From Emydura subglobosa (Eukaryota; Chordata; Testudines; Chelidae), in NCBI GenBank assembly GCA_007922225.1, contig ML679959.1, positions 23,720,118 through 23,784,117 of the forward strand: a stretch of 64,000 bases of DNA. The letters are read 5' to 3'. Under the pieces are notes generated by a model. It worked only from the letters and a program-made list of their open reading frames with translations, was not told the origin of the DNA and searched no databases. Position 1 is the first letter of the stretch. Each line of letters opens with the position of its first letter. A program made the translations under genes and the position numbers. This document shows positions 22,801 through 31,019 of this stretch, piece after piece.

Positions 22801-23677
22801 CTGGTGTTGGGCTACCCTGGCACCAATAGGGCCCTGGGCTGGGGCTCAGAGGAGCGGGGAGTGTCTGAGCCCCCTACCCCAGATGCCAACCCCATAAAGG
22901 GGGCGCCCCACTACCCCAACAGACTGCCAGAGCATGCCACCCTGACCTGAGGGTAATTATTGACTCTGGCTACTAGGCTGTACTGCCCTGATCCGAGAGC
23001 GGTTATTGACTCTGACCACTAGGCCGTGTTACCCGTCACGGGAGCCAGCCAATAGGCCTTGGATTTGCAGGATGCAAGGCCGGAGACAGTCTTATCGACT
23101 GCACTCACTGGAGGCGCCCCATTCCCCTCGTTACCCCCTTGAATTTCCCCACCGGGGGGTGACAGGGAGGGCTTACCCCGCAACACCTAATTATACCGAA
23201 GGTCAGAGTTGATTATCACAGTGTTACCTTCCAATGCTGGAATCTATGAAAAACAAGATGTAGACGCCTAATGGTGATGTTTTCAAGTTAACAATGTTAA
23301 CTATTTCACTGCTGATCCTTATGAGAAGAAGCCTGCTCCCCAGTTTTGTGGGCAGAACTTAGATTAGGGGGGTAGTCGTGGTACCCTATTCAACTCCTGA
23401 AGTAAGTAAAATGCGCCTTAATTCTTCACCTTCTTGGCTGAAGTGTCTGATAACGGAAAACCTGGGCAAGGAATGGGAGTTGAGTGCTCAGCACCTCACC
23501 CAGGTGATCCAATAAAGGGTAAAAATCAGTGCAAAGAGTACATTTATCGCTCATTCATTAATACATCAAAAGATAAATACCGGCAGCTTGCACAGGAGCA
23601 TTCACCTTACCTCTATTATACTCTGGAGTTCTTCTACATAAACCCGTTCTGTTTCTATCAGTTCATTTATGATGTGG
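1768..23677 (-). CDS. MCF2L2: DBL-family Rho guanine-nucleotide exchange factor, DH-PH part (partial, eight exons)
   Basis: Joined exons 23677-23611, 20465-20350, 18937-18868, 11871-11779, 11213-11121, 6764-6639, 4549-4328 and 1860-1768 give 880 nt: one base completing a split codon, then 293 open codons. All internal phases agree. The DH domain runs from NELIETERVYVEEL through the conserved segment AYLLKPVQRITKYQLLLK to VNDSMHQIAITGY. The PH domain follows, with LGKLLMQGSF, VWTDHKKGH, DLARFKPMQRHLFL and KKFEIWYNGREEVYIIQ. Such proteins load GTP onto Rho/Cdc42-type GTPases, with PH helping membrane and GTPase binding. Residues such as S-I-I-E-G-Y, F-L-K-E-L-E..ENPELL and C-F-L-K-R-K-E-D-L-Q-V-Y point to MCF2L2 rather than MCF2L or MCF2, judged from memory of the human proteins. 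N-terminal CRAL-TRIO and spectrin-like exons and C-terminal exons are not visible. An intact, functional gene is the simplest reading. Confidence 0.8.
1861..4327. other. MCF2L2 intron
   Basis: This is an AT-rich intron. It holds one terminal-inverted-repeat element at 2943-3359. I see no other recognisable feature. The small frames inside it have no protein-like composition. Confidence 0.7.
2943..3359. mobile_element. AT-rich MITE-like element, copy 1
   Basis: The left end 'taggcttggaaggat' and the reverse complement of the right end, 'tacacttggcagaattcc', form an imperfect terminal inverted repeat. A second copy of the whole unit is at 21874-22336, with matching internal blocks (tttttatcag, atatttccatc, tactttgtatattttgaca, gtcattaaataa, ataattttgtgcaa, tctgccaag). 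Non-autonomous DNA transposon is the best description. I cannot name the family. Confidence 0.65.
4328..4549 (-). CDS. MCF2L2: MCF2L2 exon: first half of PH domain
   Basis: The exon has 222 nt (74 codons), phase 0 at both ends. The acceptor is preceded by a good pyrimidine tract (ccttcttttccccctcccatcgatag) and the donor is gtaatg. The product starts GDVHELGKLLMQGSF and includes VWTDHKKGHSKVKDLARF, KPMQRHLFLY and LLFCKKRDEN, ending SPSYSFKNSLK. These are the hallmark PH strands of DBL-family GEFs. One oddity is the sequence L-F-L-Y-A-K, where the family normally has Glu before Lys (Y/H-E-K). Confidence 0.95.
4550..6638. other. MCF2L2 intron
   Basis: The intron contains two short DNA-transposon scraps. 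One at about 5206-5272 is shared with 39410-39470 (a block rich in 'caaagtggcccg' and 'gcagaagggancca'). The other, at about 5960-6055, ends in 'tttgacacccctgatcta', the same end motif seen inside the repeats at 55140 and 58890. Otherwise I see nothing of note. Confidence 0.6.
6639..6764 (-). CDS. MCF2L2: MCF2L2 exon: end of DH domain and DH-PH linker
   Basis: The exon has 126 nt (42 codons), phase 0 at both ends, with acceptor ataaatag and donor gtggta. It begins EMLKCSKNSDGTAELEEAL and ends SVNDSMHQIAITGYE. This is the long last helix of the DH domain running into the PH domain. The S-V-N-D-S-M-H-Q-I-A-I block is almost invariant in the DBL/DBS family. It joins in frame to G-D-V-H-E-L-G of the 4328-4549 exon. 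Confidence 0.94.
6935..7375 (-). mobile_element. CR1 LINE 3' fragment (old)
   Basis: Plus-strand text such as 'gaccattatgatcatctggtctgacc', 'gtctgaatttgcctagcttcagcttccagc' and 'agcttctttaggct' corresponds to the reverse complement of the CR1 reverse-transcriptase C-terminus and 3' UTR. It is diverged and 5' truncated. Confidence 0.75.
10190..10335 (-). repeat. MIR-like SINE remnant
   Basis: It contains 'aagtgcttcgtaacag', 'aaccctagtaaggaaggtgag' and 'ctccattttagagataaggaga', the reverse complement of the MIR 3' half in order. It is degraded. Confidence 0.5.
11121..11213 (-). CDS. MCF2L2: MCF2L2 exon: DH domain conserved region 3
   Basis: The exon has 93 nt (31 codons), phase 0, with acceptor cttctttctcttacag and donor gtaaat. 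The product is ECQRKLDHKLSLD followed by AYLLKPVQRITKYQLLLK. This is the most conserved helix of Dbl-homology domains and contacts the GTPase switch regions. The classic pattern L-L-K-P-V-Q-R-I-x-K-Y is intact, so the exchange domain looks catalytically competent. Confidence 0.97.
11214..11778. other. MCF2L2 intron
   Basis: A short intron of 565 bases, with no recognisable repeat or exon. Confidence 0.8.
11779..11871 (-). CDS. MCF2L2: MCF2L2 exon: middle of DH domain
   Basis: The exon has 93 nt (31 codons), phase 0, with acceptor ctttttgttgcag and donor gtaaag. It encodes KEDLQVYEKYCQNKLRSEAL then WRQCGDSLFFQ. The Y-E-K-Y-C-Q-N-K block is typical of the MCF2 family. F-L-K-R (previous exon) plus K-E-D-L-Q-V-Y resembles MCF2L2 more than MCF2L. 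Confidence 0.95.
12165..12840 (+). repeat. MIR-like SINE split by a hAT insertion
   Basis: The left part has 'caattcctggctctgccac' and 'tcttgggcaagcca' (MIR head and centre, plus orientation). The right part has 'gagtgctttgagatccctgg' and 'gcgctgtggaaatgcaaagt' (MIR tail). The parts flank the 287-bp hAT element at 12402-12688. The interior between is diverged and may include another old repeat. Confidence 0.5.
12402..12688. mobile_element. non-autonomous hAT element (287 bp)
   Basis: The left end 'cagtggtccccaaa' and right end 'ttttggggaccaatg' are inverted repeats. They are flanked by an 8-bp target duplication with one mismatch: ctataatt at 12394-12401 and ctacaatt at 12689-12696. An 8-bp duplication and CAGTGGT ends are hAT hallmarks. 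The GC-rich interior makes long open frames on both strands that are not genes. Confidence 0.85.
13475..14525 (+). mobile_element. PIF/Harbinger DNA transposon remnant
   Basis: The left end 'gggccacatctacac' and the reverse complement of the right end 'ggcctggtctctac' form imperfect terminal inverted repeats of the GGCCTGGTCTACACT type common in turtle Harbingers. The element is about 1.05 kb and sits inside a MIR. The candidate 3-bp duplication is aca/ata. The interior encodes a broken transposase. Confidence 0.7.
13857..14346 (+). pseudogene. decayed Harbinger transposase
   Basis: The first frame (13857-14306) ends its transposase-like part with WDNKQWLKNFQKQKATFLDL, resembling the 'W-L-R-N-F-R-M-x-K-A-T-F' segment of Harbinger nuclease-type transposases. 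The similarity continues in a different frame at 14227-14343 with EKRVAITLWKLTTPDCYQSV then G-A-G-K-S-T-G. That matches the following helix-turn-helix region, and it stops at TGA 14344. So there is at least one frameshift plus a stop, and the catalytic DDE part is missing. It is not a functional gene. Confidence 0.75.
15082..15280 (-). mobile_element. CR1 LINE 3' fragment
   Basis: The reverse complement of a CR1 3' end is visible: 'gacagaccaacagtccatct', 'agcccagtatcctgtcttcc' and 'tctatcccctgtcatccatt'. It belongs to the subfamily also seen at 36875, and is 5' truncated. Confidence 0.8.
15614..15806. mobile_element. non-autonomous hAT element (193 bp)
   Basis: The ends 'cagtggttcttaacct' and 'aggttgagaaacactg' are inverted repeats. 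A perfect 8-bp target duplication, atttaatg, lies at 15606-15613 and 15807-15814. This is one of the best-preserved insertions in the window. Confidence 0.92.
17222..17241. repeat. (AACC)n microsatellite
   Basis: Five tandem AACC units. A similar run is at 48620-48641. Confidence 0.9.
17994..18298 (+). mobile_element. CR1 LINE 3' fragment
   Basis: Plus-oriented: 'gatatgattgctctctataaat', 'cagtgggttaaaccccaggg', 'ggaacagcttcccaacagga' and 'cagtcctacgttcctatg' follow the CR1 reverse-transcriptase C-terminal and 3' UTR order. The remnant frame at 17997 (D-M-I-A-L-Y-K-Y) is the CR1 tail. Confidence 0.85.
18868..18937 (-). CDS. MCF2L2: MCF2L2 exon: DH domain, second helix
   Basis: The exon has 70 nt. 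Its first base A completes an Arg codon begun in the previous exon (AG|A), then 23 codons: IFLKELENCIENPELLGRCF plus LKR. The acceptor is ctctccctctcag and the donor gtaagt. H-N-R-I-F-L-K-E-L-E and the ENPELL block are typical of the MCF2L2 type. The end is phase 0, joining K-E-D-L-Q. Confidence 0.93.
18938..20349. other. MCF2L2 intron with GC donor
   Basis: The intron begins at 20349 on the minus strand with GC, not GT, and ends with a normal AG at 18938-18939. It contains a plus-oriented CR1 tail at about 19960-20230. Confidence 0.8.
19960..20230 (+). mobile_element. CR1 LINE 3' fragment
   Basis: 'aaaattaggctgaatattagg', 'atggattagataaccc' and the end 'gcacgattctatag' are the CR1 3' region in plus orientation. 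The element is diverged. Confidence 0.8.
20350..20465 (-). CDS. MCF2L2: MCF2L2 exon: DH domain, first helices (GC donor)
   Basis: The exon has 116 nt: 38 codons plus two bases (AG) of a split Arg codon. The product starts GYASEMDNPDLIHLIP and includes NKKEVLFGNLLEIYEFHN. L-F-G-N and I-Y-E-F-H-N are standard DH motifs. The acceptor is cactctccatag. The donor is CAG|gcatgt. Using the nearby GT four bases on would break the frame, so a GC-AG intron is required if the gene is intact. Confidence 0.93.
20813..21104. mobile_element. palindromic MITE-like element
   Basis: The left end 'ctgaggggaagtctatgctt' and the reverse complement of the right end 'ctgagggcatgtttacactt' are inverted repeats. Further inside, 'gaggggctagc' pairs with 'gctagcccctc', and 'agaagtgtag' with 'ctacacttct'. 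The whole unit is therefore a nested hairpin. It is related to, but not the same as, the GGCCTGGTCTACACT Harbinger group. Confidence 0.7.
21874..22336. mobile_element. AT-rich MITE-like element, copy 2
   Basis: This is a second copy of the 2943-3359 element, with ends 'taggattgtaaggat' and 'attctgccaagccta'. It is longer by an internal stretch near 21985-22085 that copy 1 lacks. Its right end is directly abutted by the LTR-like element at 22338. Confidence 0.65.
22338..23185 (+). mobile_element. solo-LTR-like element (848 bp)
   Basis: The unit begins TGTGACGG and ends GCAACA, i.e. TG...CA. It is flanked by cctag (22333-22337) and cctaa (23186-23190), a near-perfect 5-bp target duplication. 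A TATA-like 'cataaaaagg' (22446-22455) and a GC-rich downstream part fit an LTR promoter. Near 22940-23030 there is a short tandem duplication around 'ggttattgactctgaccact'. The long GC-rich frames here are not genes. I saw no internal retroviral coding region, so a solo LTR is the simplest reading. Confidence 0.55.
23611..23677 (-). CDS. MCF2L2: MCF2L2 exon: start of DH domain
   Basis: The exon has 67 nt. One base (C) completes a codon, then come 22 codons: HIINELIETERVYVEEL followed by QSIIE. The acceptor is ctttcttttag and the donor gtaagg. N-E-L-x-x-T-E-R-x-Y-V is DH conserved region 1, whose Glu contacts the GTPase switch I. The upstream exon must end with two bases of a codon, and I could not find it. 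Confidence 0.92.
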
Positions 23678-24344
23678 CTAAAAGAAAGAAAGAGAGAGAG
23701 AGGGTTATAATAGTTATCAATGTTGCAACAAAGCATAAAATCTGTTCCTTTTATGTCGCCGCCTCAGGACTGTCCACAAACGATCTTTGACACCTAGGAT
23801 GATCAGACCCTCACTCTTCAGACTTGACGGATAAGCTCAGAAGGGGCAAGTACCCCTAATAGGTTAGTATATTTCTCCAACTAAGTTTTATTTTCACCTC
23901 TGCTTAAAATGCACCTTGATTATTTCTGTCTCTTTTACATCTATCTGGATCACCCTGAGGGAGGTGAGGGTGGGGGGAGACTTCCTCTTATAGTTTTACT
24001 GCTAGCATATTAATAGGCAATAAGACAGAGGCCTTGATTTTCTTAGGTTATGCTTATTTCTGTTTTCTTTCCTTGTTACAAAATAAGAAGAGACTAATGA
24101 TATTTTTCCCCCAATGCACAAAGGAAATTGCATCGACATAAGATTATAGTGTAGACATGGTCTTAGTGGAGAAAGGGCACTTGTAGCATTAACTGAGAAG
24201 TAGCTAGGTGAGATCAGCACTTTATTTACCTTTCCCCCTCACACATTCTCACCTCCTAATCAATGGTTGTGAATAGGCCTCAACTACTTCTCCATCGTTG
24301 TTTCTTAAACTTGGATATGTATATATATACCTGCTATCTGATTT

Positions 24345-24445
24345 CTATTCCTTACATCTGACGAAGTGGGTTACAGCCCATGAAAGCTTATGCCTGCAGA
24401 AATTAAATTTGTCAGTCTTTAAAGTGATACAGAACTCTCATTGTT
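24345..24445 (+). repeat. old dispersed repeat ('catctgacgaagtgggtt' type)
   Basis: 'catctgacgaagtggg', 'cccatgaaagcttatgc', 'aaatttgtcagtctttaaag' and 'acagaactctcattg' follow in the order of a well-known amniote interspersed repeat, in which the phrase 'cacgaaagcttatgc' is typical. I cannot name the family with certainty. Confidence 0.6.
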
Positions 24446-25059
24446 TTTGACCTTATCTAGTTTATCTTGCAGGAAAACTACAATGCTTTGTTTCCATTCT
24501 TTTACAGCAAGATAACTAAAGTGTGTTAGATATCCTACAGTAAAAACACATCTTTTTTAATCAGTGAAGACATACCGCTAGCTTAGAGTACATATGCCGC
24601 TGGCTGCCACTGGCATTTTATGCACTGTTGATTTGACCTTAGGTTGCCACCGCTGAGGTATTAAAGAACAAAACAAAACAGGACATCCGGGGTATCCTGA
24701 GCCCACAAAATAGGACAGCTGGCAGTCTGTACTGAGCAATCCTACAGATTTCCCAGGACAGCTACCTCAGAAAAGGGATGATCCTGGGACAGGTAGCAAC
24801 CGTAATATCACCTGCCCGGAGGAGGATTGGATCACCGTGCTTGAAGTACTGCTGGCCCATCAACACTAGGCCTTCCAACATCGAGAACACTAGTGGGTTT
24901 GAACCCATCTTAGCAAAACATTTTTTTGCAGAATTTCACTACTACAGACAAGGTTTATAGTGGTTCGCACAAATATCTGTGCAAATAAAATACAAAACGC
25001 ACTGTGACTCACACATTACTCAGGACCGTAAACAAAGCATAACTGGGTTCCCCCCAATA

Positions 25060-25502
25060 AATCCATATTGCCAGCACCAGGCCGTGAACAGCCAGACCTA
25101 GCAGTCAGAGCTTGCATCCACAGTCACAAGACTGGAGACAGCTGGGACAGGAAATCAGGAGGTCAGAGTCAGGAGACAAACTGGGAGGTCAGAACCACAA
25201 CTCAGATTCCAGGAGTCACACCAGAAAAATCAAGTAGTCGGCACAAGAAGCACACAGTCCAGAACAGGGTGAAGCCCAGCTGTTCAGACAGCTTCTTCCT
25301 GCTGGTGGTTTAAGAAGAGCCAGCCGACCAATCAGCTTCTCCAGGACTCCACCAATAGGACTGCAGGGGTGGAGCCTCAAACCAGGGCTGAGCTCCATGA
25401 TCTCTCCCAAGGTAAGCATAAGCAATCATCAGGCTGCCAGCTGGAGGGTTGGAGCATGGCTGCTTCTGAAGACCCAGGTTCAAGACCCAGGGGTCCTGAC
25501 AC
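25060..25502. mobile_element. LTR-like repeat with GGTCAGAG-type tandem core
   Basis: A run of imperfect units with 'ggtcagagtcaggagaca' and 'ggtcagaaccacaa' is followed by 'ccaatcagc' and 'ccaatagg' boxes and ends 'cctgaca'. The same architecture occurs at 36297-36731. This suggests the LTR of one retroelement family, but target duplications are unclear. Confidence 0.4.
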
Positions 25503-26061
25503 GTAGTAAACCAGCTTTATGTCAGCAACCCCAGATATGTAATAGCTGTATTGCTACCTCTAATAGACCTGGGACGAGGAACAAGATGCAGCTGTAGTGA
25601 TGCCCACTATACCAGATCCAGCCACACTGAAGTGCCAGTGGAAAACTGGTATCTTAAATAAGACAACTCATTACTCACACCCTGATCAGATGCACATTGG
25701 AAATTAACGTCTTTTTACTTCTGCTTCAGTTCTGAAAGTATTCAATGTTTGTAGGCTTATTACCTGTTCTGATATATTATGCATTCAATGTATGACAACA
25801 ATGCTTTACTCTGATGCCACCTTTAATACTGCAATCTCCTGCAATGTCATCCTACATATGGTGGTATCTTGATCATGGTTGCTTGCTATTACTGATATTA
25901 ATAAACAAAAAACCCTCCATTTAAAAAACCCAACACTGCAATGGAGTTTAGCAGTGCTCAATGGAGCAGAGGTTGGGAATTGAGCCACTCTATCTTCCAC
26001 ACACAACGCAGATCATCTGGCCCAAAATCCTGCAGTGGATGAGACATGATGGGCCACCTCT

Positions 26062-26400
26062 TAGAATCATAGAAGATGAGGGCTGGAAGGAACCTCAGGA
26101 GGTCATCTAGTCCAGCCCGCTGCTCAAAGCAGGGCCAACCCCAACTAAATCATCCCAGCCTGGGCTTTGTCAAGCTGGACTTTAAAAAGGATGGAGATTC
26201 CACCACCTCCCTACGTAATGCATTCCAGTGAAATTCACTCCTAGTGAAAAAGTGTTTCCTAATATCCAACCTAGATCTCCCACACTGCAACTTGAGACCA
26301 TTGCTCCTAGTTCTGTCCTCTGCCACCACTGAGAACAGGCTAGCTCCATCCTCCCTGGAACCCTCTTTCAGATAGTTAAAGGCTGCTATTGAATCTTGTC
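26062..26400 (-). mobile_element. CR1 LINE 3' end
   Basis: The 3' UTR and tail are clear in reverse: 'agaatcatagaagatgaggg', 'ctggaaggaacctcaggagg', 'tcatctagtccagcccgctg' and 'agtgtttcctaatatccaac'. It is one of the younger-looking CR1 tails here, and is 5' truncated. Confidence 0.92.
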
Positions 26401-27934
26401 CAGTGCTTATGGTAGTGGCTGCAGGTTAATTCTCAGCTGGCTGCATGCTGGGGTTCAAATTCCATTCCTCCCTTACGAAGAAGTACAATAGCAGTGACAC
26501 TCAGACCTCAGGGGTTCAGGAGCAAAATTAGCGATCAACATTACCCAAAAGAGACGCAGTAGTGTGAAGTCATTGTTTCATTTACTACAGTACTGTATGT
26601 TCATATTTAAACTGTATGACAAAGGAAATATTTAGTTGTATATATTATTCTCACAGCAAAGTGAGTGACCAAGTACTATCATATTATCAGCTGTAATTGG
26701 TTAATAACACAGTAAAAGCATCCAATAATAATTAAATCATACAGTGTTTTAATATCGTGCTGCAAAGAGCCGCGGGAGACAAAGAGCAACTTGCAGCTTG
26801 TGGGCCTCAGTCTGAGGATCACTGCTCTCCAGTTTTCTACAGCGACGGTATAAAATACCACACCTTAGAACAGGGGTACTGCAGCGTTCCGAGTTATTAC
26901 TATGGAATATGGTAGTAACTGTTGAGTTCTTCAGCCCTGTGCACCTTTTCCTGAGTGCACACTCCTTTTGAACCATGCACTCTGTGTGAGACTTTGGCTT
27001 TTAGTGTCAAGTTTTGCCTCAAGATATACACATGCAACTCTAGCGGACTTCAGTGGGAGCTGCACATGCAGAGCTGAGTGTGGTATTTGGCCCAAGAAGT
27101 GTTTTAAGAACATAGTGTGACTTGCTTTACTTACCAGTTGTAACAAATAAAGCTGTTTCTGGTTACTCTGCTCTTTCTTTTCACAGCTGGGGCTGTCCAG
27201 GTGCAAGCAGTTACTAGCATTCACCAGGGTGTTTTGCTAGCTTTTTAATGTTGCAAGTGATACTAAAATTAGAATGAAATAATAAAGACAGCATATGGAT
27301 AGCTCCTGGAGACAATGATTAAAGACCGATCCAAAGCCAGGCTAGTAAGCCTAATTAATATAAATTACAAAGCTCAGAGGACTAGTTAAAATTCAGCTAA
27401 GGTCATTAGTGGCTCAAAGTTGTTACCATCTGATGGCCGTTTGGTGGTCTATTTGAAAGCAGTTAGGTGATCCCTGTTTCATTTACTCTAGACTAGCACA
27501 TTTGGCACCCTGCTAGTAGCAGTCTCAGCAGAGACGCTAAGGATTAAGTTGTCCATGAACTAGTAATATGGCCTGGGAAGAAATGCACACACACATCATA
27601 TGCATGGATAAATGCATGTGCAAACCCCATATTTGCATGAGCAAAATGGTGCTTGCACATGAAAACTCCTATTAAAGTGCACACTCACAGTTTGTACACA
27701 CAACTGTGGGTTTTGCACTTCCAGTCATATAGATGAATATGGTTTTTTTTTTGTGGACACACTTTAGAGGTCAAGGTCCAGGGTCTGTTCTCAGTTATAT
27801 TGGTGTAAAACTAGAGCAACTTCATAAAGACAGCAGAATTCTGCCGGGTTTATTTTGGTGGACTTTTGAGAGCAGAACTGCAACTCAAGTTTTTTAAACA
27901 TGTCCCCACAAATTAGATTGTGAAAGATCATCTC
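26401..27934. other. non-coding region
   Basis: There are no clear repeats beyond degenerate scraps. A weak exon-like minus frame at about 27131-27230 is discussed under rejected items. Confidence 0.5.
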
Positions 27935-28455
27935 TGAATCATAAATTTATAAACTCCTAGACTCTAAGGTCACAAAGGATATGATCATCTAGTCTGACCT
28001 CCTGCACAATGCAGGCCACAGAACCTCACCCACCCACTCCTGTGATAAACCTCTAACCTATGACTGAGTTATTAAAGTGCTCAAATGATGGTTTAAAGGT
28101 ACAGAGAATCCATCAGCAAGTGACCCATGCCCCATGCTACAGAGGAAGGCAAAAACCCCCCAGAGCCGTTGCCAATCTGCCCTGGGGGAAAATTCCTTCC
28201 CAACCCCAAATATGGCGGTCAGTTAAACCCTGAGCATGTGGGCAAAACTCACCAGACAGACACCAAAGAAAGACTTCTCTGTAATAACTCAGAACCCTCC
28301 TCATCTAACATCCCTTCACAGGTCATTGGCATATCTAATACCAGTAGTCAGAGATCAGTCAATTGCCAAACTAGGCTGTCCCATCATACCACCCCCTCCA
28401 TAAATGTATCAAGCTCACCTTGGAAGGCTATTCCAGAACTTCACTTCTCTGATGG

Positions 28456-28764
28456 TTAGAAATCTGTGTCTAATTTCAAGTCTAACTTCCTGATGACCAG
28501 TTTATATCCATTAGTTCTTGTGTCCACATTGGTGCTGAACTTAAATAATTCCTCTCCCTCCCTGGTATTTATCCCTTTGATGTCTTTATAGAGAGCAATC
28601 ATATCTCCCCTCAACCTTCTTTTGTTTAGGCTAAACAAGTCAAGCTCTTTGAGTCTCCTTTCATAAGGCTGGTTTTCCATTCTGCAGATCATCCTGGTAG
28701 GCCTTCTCTGCACCTTTTCGAGTTTGAATTCATCTTTCTTAAACATGGGGGACCAGAACTGCAC
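28456..28764 (-). pseudogene. CR1 ORF2 fragment: reverse transcriptase C-terminus
   Basis: The translation contains VQRRPTRMICRMENQPYERR then LKELDLFSLNKRRLRGDMIA, the typical thumb/C-terminal part of CR1 ORF2 (...LEKVQRRATKMI...[23 protein letters not shown]...). It is separated from the main RT frame at 28938 by frame breaks. Confidence 0.9.
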
Positions 28765-28937
28765 ACACTATTCCAGATGAGGACTCACCAACGCCTTGTA
28801 TAAAGGTACTAACACCTCCCTATCTCTACTGGAAATACCTCATTTGATGCATCCAAGGACCACAATAGCTTTTTTCACGGCCACATCACATTGGCGGCTG
28901 CGTAGTCACATAGTCATCCAGGTCATAAGGTCCTTCT

Positions 28938-29495
28938 TCATCCTGTGATCAGGCCCTTCTTCTCCTCTGTCACTTCCAACTGATGCGTGCCCAGCTTATA
29001 GCAGAAATTCTTGTTATTATGCATGACCTTGCACTTTCTACTATTAAATTTCATCCTACGTCTATTATTCCAGTTTACAAGGTCATCCAGATCTTCCTGT
29101 ATGATATCTCGATCCTTCTCTGTATTGGCAATACCTCCCAACTTTGTGTCATCTGTAAACTTTATTAGCACATTCTCACTTTTTGTGCCAAGGTCAGTAA
29201 TAAAAAGGTTAAATAAAATTGGTCCCAAGACCGATCCCTGAGGAACTCCACTAGTAACCTCCCTCCAGCCTGACAGTTCACCTTTCAGTATGACCCGTTG
29301 TAGTCTCTCCTTTAACCAATTCTTTATCCTTTCAATTTTCATATTAATCCCCATCTTTTCCAATTTAACTAATAATTCCCCATGTGGAATTGTATCAAAT
29401 GCCTTACTGAAATCTAGGTAAATTAGATCCACTGCATTCCCTTTGTCTACAAAATCTGTTATCTTCTCAAAAAAGAGATCAGGTTGGTCTGACAT
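28938..29495 (-). pseudogene. CR1 ORF2 fragment: reverse transcriptase core
   Basis: This 185-codon open frame holds D-L-I-Y-L-D-F-S-K-A-F-D-T (RT motif with the first catalytic Asp), SGVPQGSVLGPILFNLFI and the F-T-D-D-T-K box. In active CR1 copies that box is F/Y-A-D-D-T-K. The two catalytic Asp are kept. It copies LINE RNA at the target site. Frame breaks on both sides leave it non-functional. Confidence 0.93.
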
Positions 29496-29958
29496 GATCT
29501 ACCTTTTGTAAAGCCATGTTGTATTTTATCCCAATTACCATTAACCTCGATGTCCTTAACTACTTTCTCTTTCAAAAATTTTTCCAAGACCTTGCATGCT
29601 ACTGAGGTCAAACTAACAGGCCTGTAGTTACCCAGATCACCTTTTTCCCCCTTTCTTAAAAATAGGAACTATGTTAGCAGTTCTCCAGTCATACTGTACA
29701 ACCCTTGAGTTTACAGATTCATTAAAAATTCTTGCTAATGGGCTTGCAATGTCATGTGCTAGTTCCTTTAATATTCTTGGATGGAGATTATCCGCCACCC
29801 GCCCCCTGATTTAATCCCATTAAGATGTTTGAGTTTGGCTTCTATCTAGGATGTGGTGATTTCTACCTCCATATCCTCATTAGCCATCCTACCACTATCC
29901 CCAAGGTCATCATTAGCCTCATTAAAAACGTAGATATTCGGCCATGCCTAGATTATCC

Positions 29959-30924
29959 TTAACGTCCACCTGGGATGCAGGTTTCAGATAGTTCCTGTAA
30001 CTTTGACTTGAAGTAATTCCAAGCCTCCTCCACCTTGAGCTCCATGAGTTCTTCAGTCCAGCCAACTTCCCCAACTAATTTCCTTAATTTTTTCAAGTTA
30101 GCCCTTTTGAAGTCAAAGACCCTAGTCACAGATCTATTTTGGTTTATCCTTCCATTTAGTTTGAACTGAATTAGCTCATTCTCGCTCGAACCAAGGTTGC
30201 CTCCTACAACCAGTTCTCCAGTGAGGTCCTCACTACTCACTGATACCAAACCTAAAACGGCATCCCCTCTTGTTGGTTCAGTATCTATTTGGTGAAGGAA
30301 TCTGTCAGCTATCGCATACAGGAAAATCTGGGCCCTGTTATTACTACTAGCACTTGTCCTCCAGTCTATATCTGGGAAGTTAAAGTCTCCCATAATCACA
30401 GTTCCCAGTAATATTTACTTCATTAAAAGCCTTAAAGAGGTCCCTCTCCATGTTCAAATCAGATCCTAGTGGTCTGTAGCACACCCCATGCACTATCCCA
30501 GGGGAAACGCTAGTAGTTTTCTTCCCCAGTGTGATTTTTACCCAGACAGACTCTGTCTTATCAATTTCATCACTTCTAATTTCTTTACAGTCTACCTCCT
30601 CATTGATATACAATGCTACTCCACCACCTTGGCCTTTATATCTCTTTCCTAAATAACACATACGCTTCAATACTTGCACACCAGTCGTGACTACTATTCC
30701 ATCACGTTTCTGTTATTATCTGGTTTCACTTCTTCTAGCAGTAGTTCTAGTTCCTCTATTTTGTTACCCAGGATCCTTGCATTGGTGTACAAACATCTTA
30801 ATTTTTGGTGTTTGGCTTCACTCACATTCCTTACCTGATTTCGCGCAGTCATTCTACTGCCAATATTGCCTATTAGACTGGTATCTACACTACTCTTCCT
30901 CCTAATGTCCATTCTGCTCCCCAC
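29959..30924 (-). pseudogene. CR1 ORF2 fragments: apurinic-type endonuclease
   Basis: Three overlapping or adjacent open pieces (30924-30694, 30679-30380, 30399-29959) show the order expected for an exonuclease/endonuclease/phosphatase domain. The N-terminal L-R-C-L-Y-T-N-A-R comes first, then G-G-G-V-A-L-Y-I, V-C-Y-R-P and M-G-D-F-N-F-P-D-I-D-W (the catalytic G-D-F-N box). The domain nicks target DNA for reverse transcription. At least two frame breaks are present. Confidence 0.9.
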
Positions 30925-31019
30925 TGCTGTGTCCTTTCTTACTTCATTTTCCTACCTCTCAATGTTAAAATCAAGCATGGTGATTACCTGGGCATCTCCC
31001 AACCATCTTCCCCAACTCC

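Larger units (their letters stand above)
20466..23610. other. MCF2L2 intron filled by mobile elements
   Basis: About half of this intron is made of a palindromic MITE (20813-21104), an AT-rich MITE (21874-22336) and an LTR-like element (22338-23185). A GGGAA run is near 21129-21148. I see nothing exon-like. Confidence 0.7.
23678..26061. other. non-coding region, probably MCF2L2 intron
   Basis: It has an AG-rich microsatellite at 23681-23702 just upstream of the exon acceptor, an ATAT run near 24318-24333, a dispersed repeat at 24345-24445 and an LTR-like GC-richer unit at 25060-25502. I see no exon. Confidence 0.5.

Noticed and set aside
27131..27230. Exon-like minus frame ending in a perfect donor (CTG|gtaagtaaag)
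   Set aside because: The frame has no family motif, the acceptor side is poor, and the open frame ends in phase 0 at the donor, whereas the DH exon at 23677 needs two leftover bases. RNA data could revive it.
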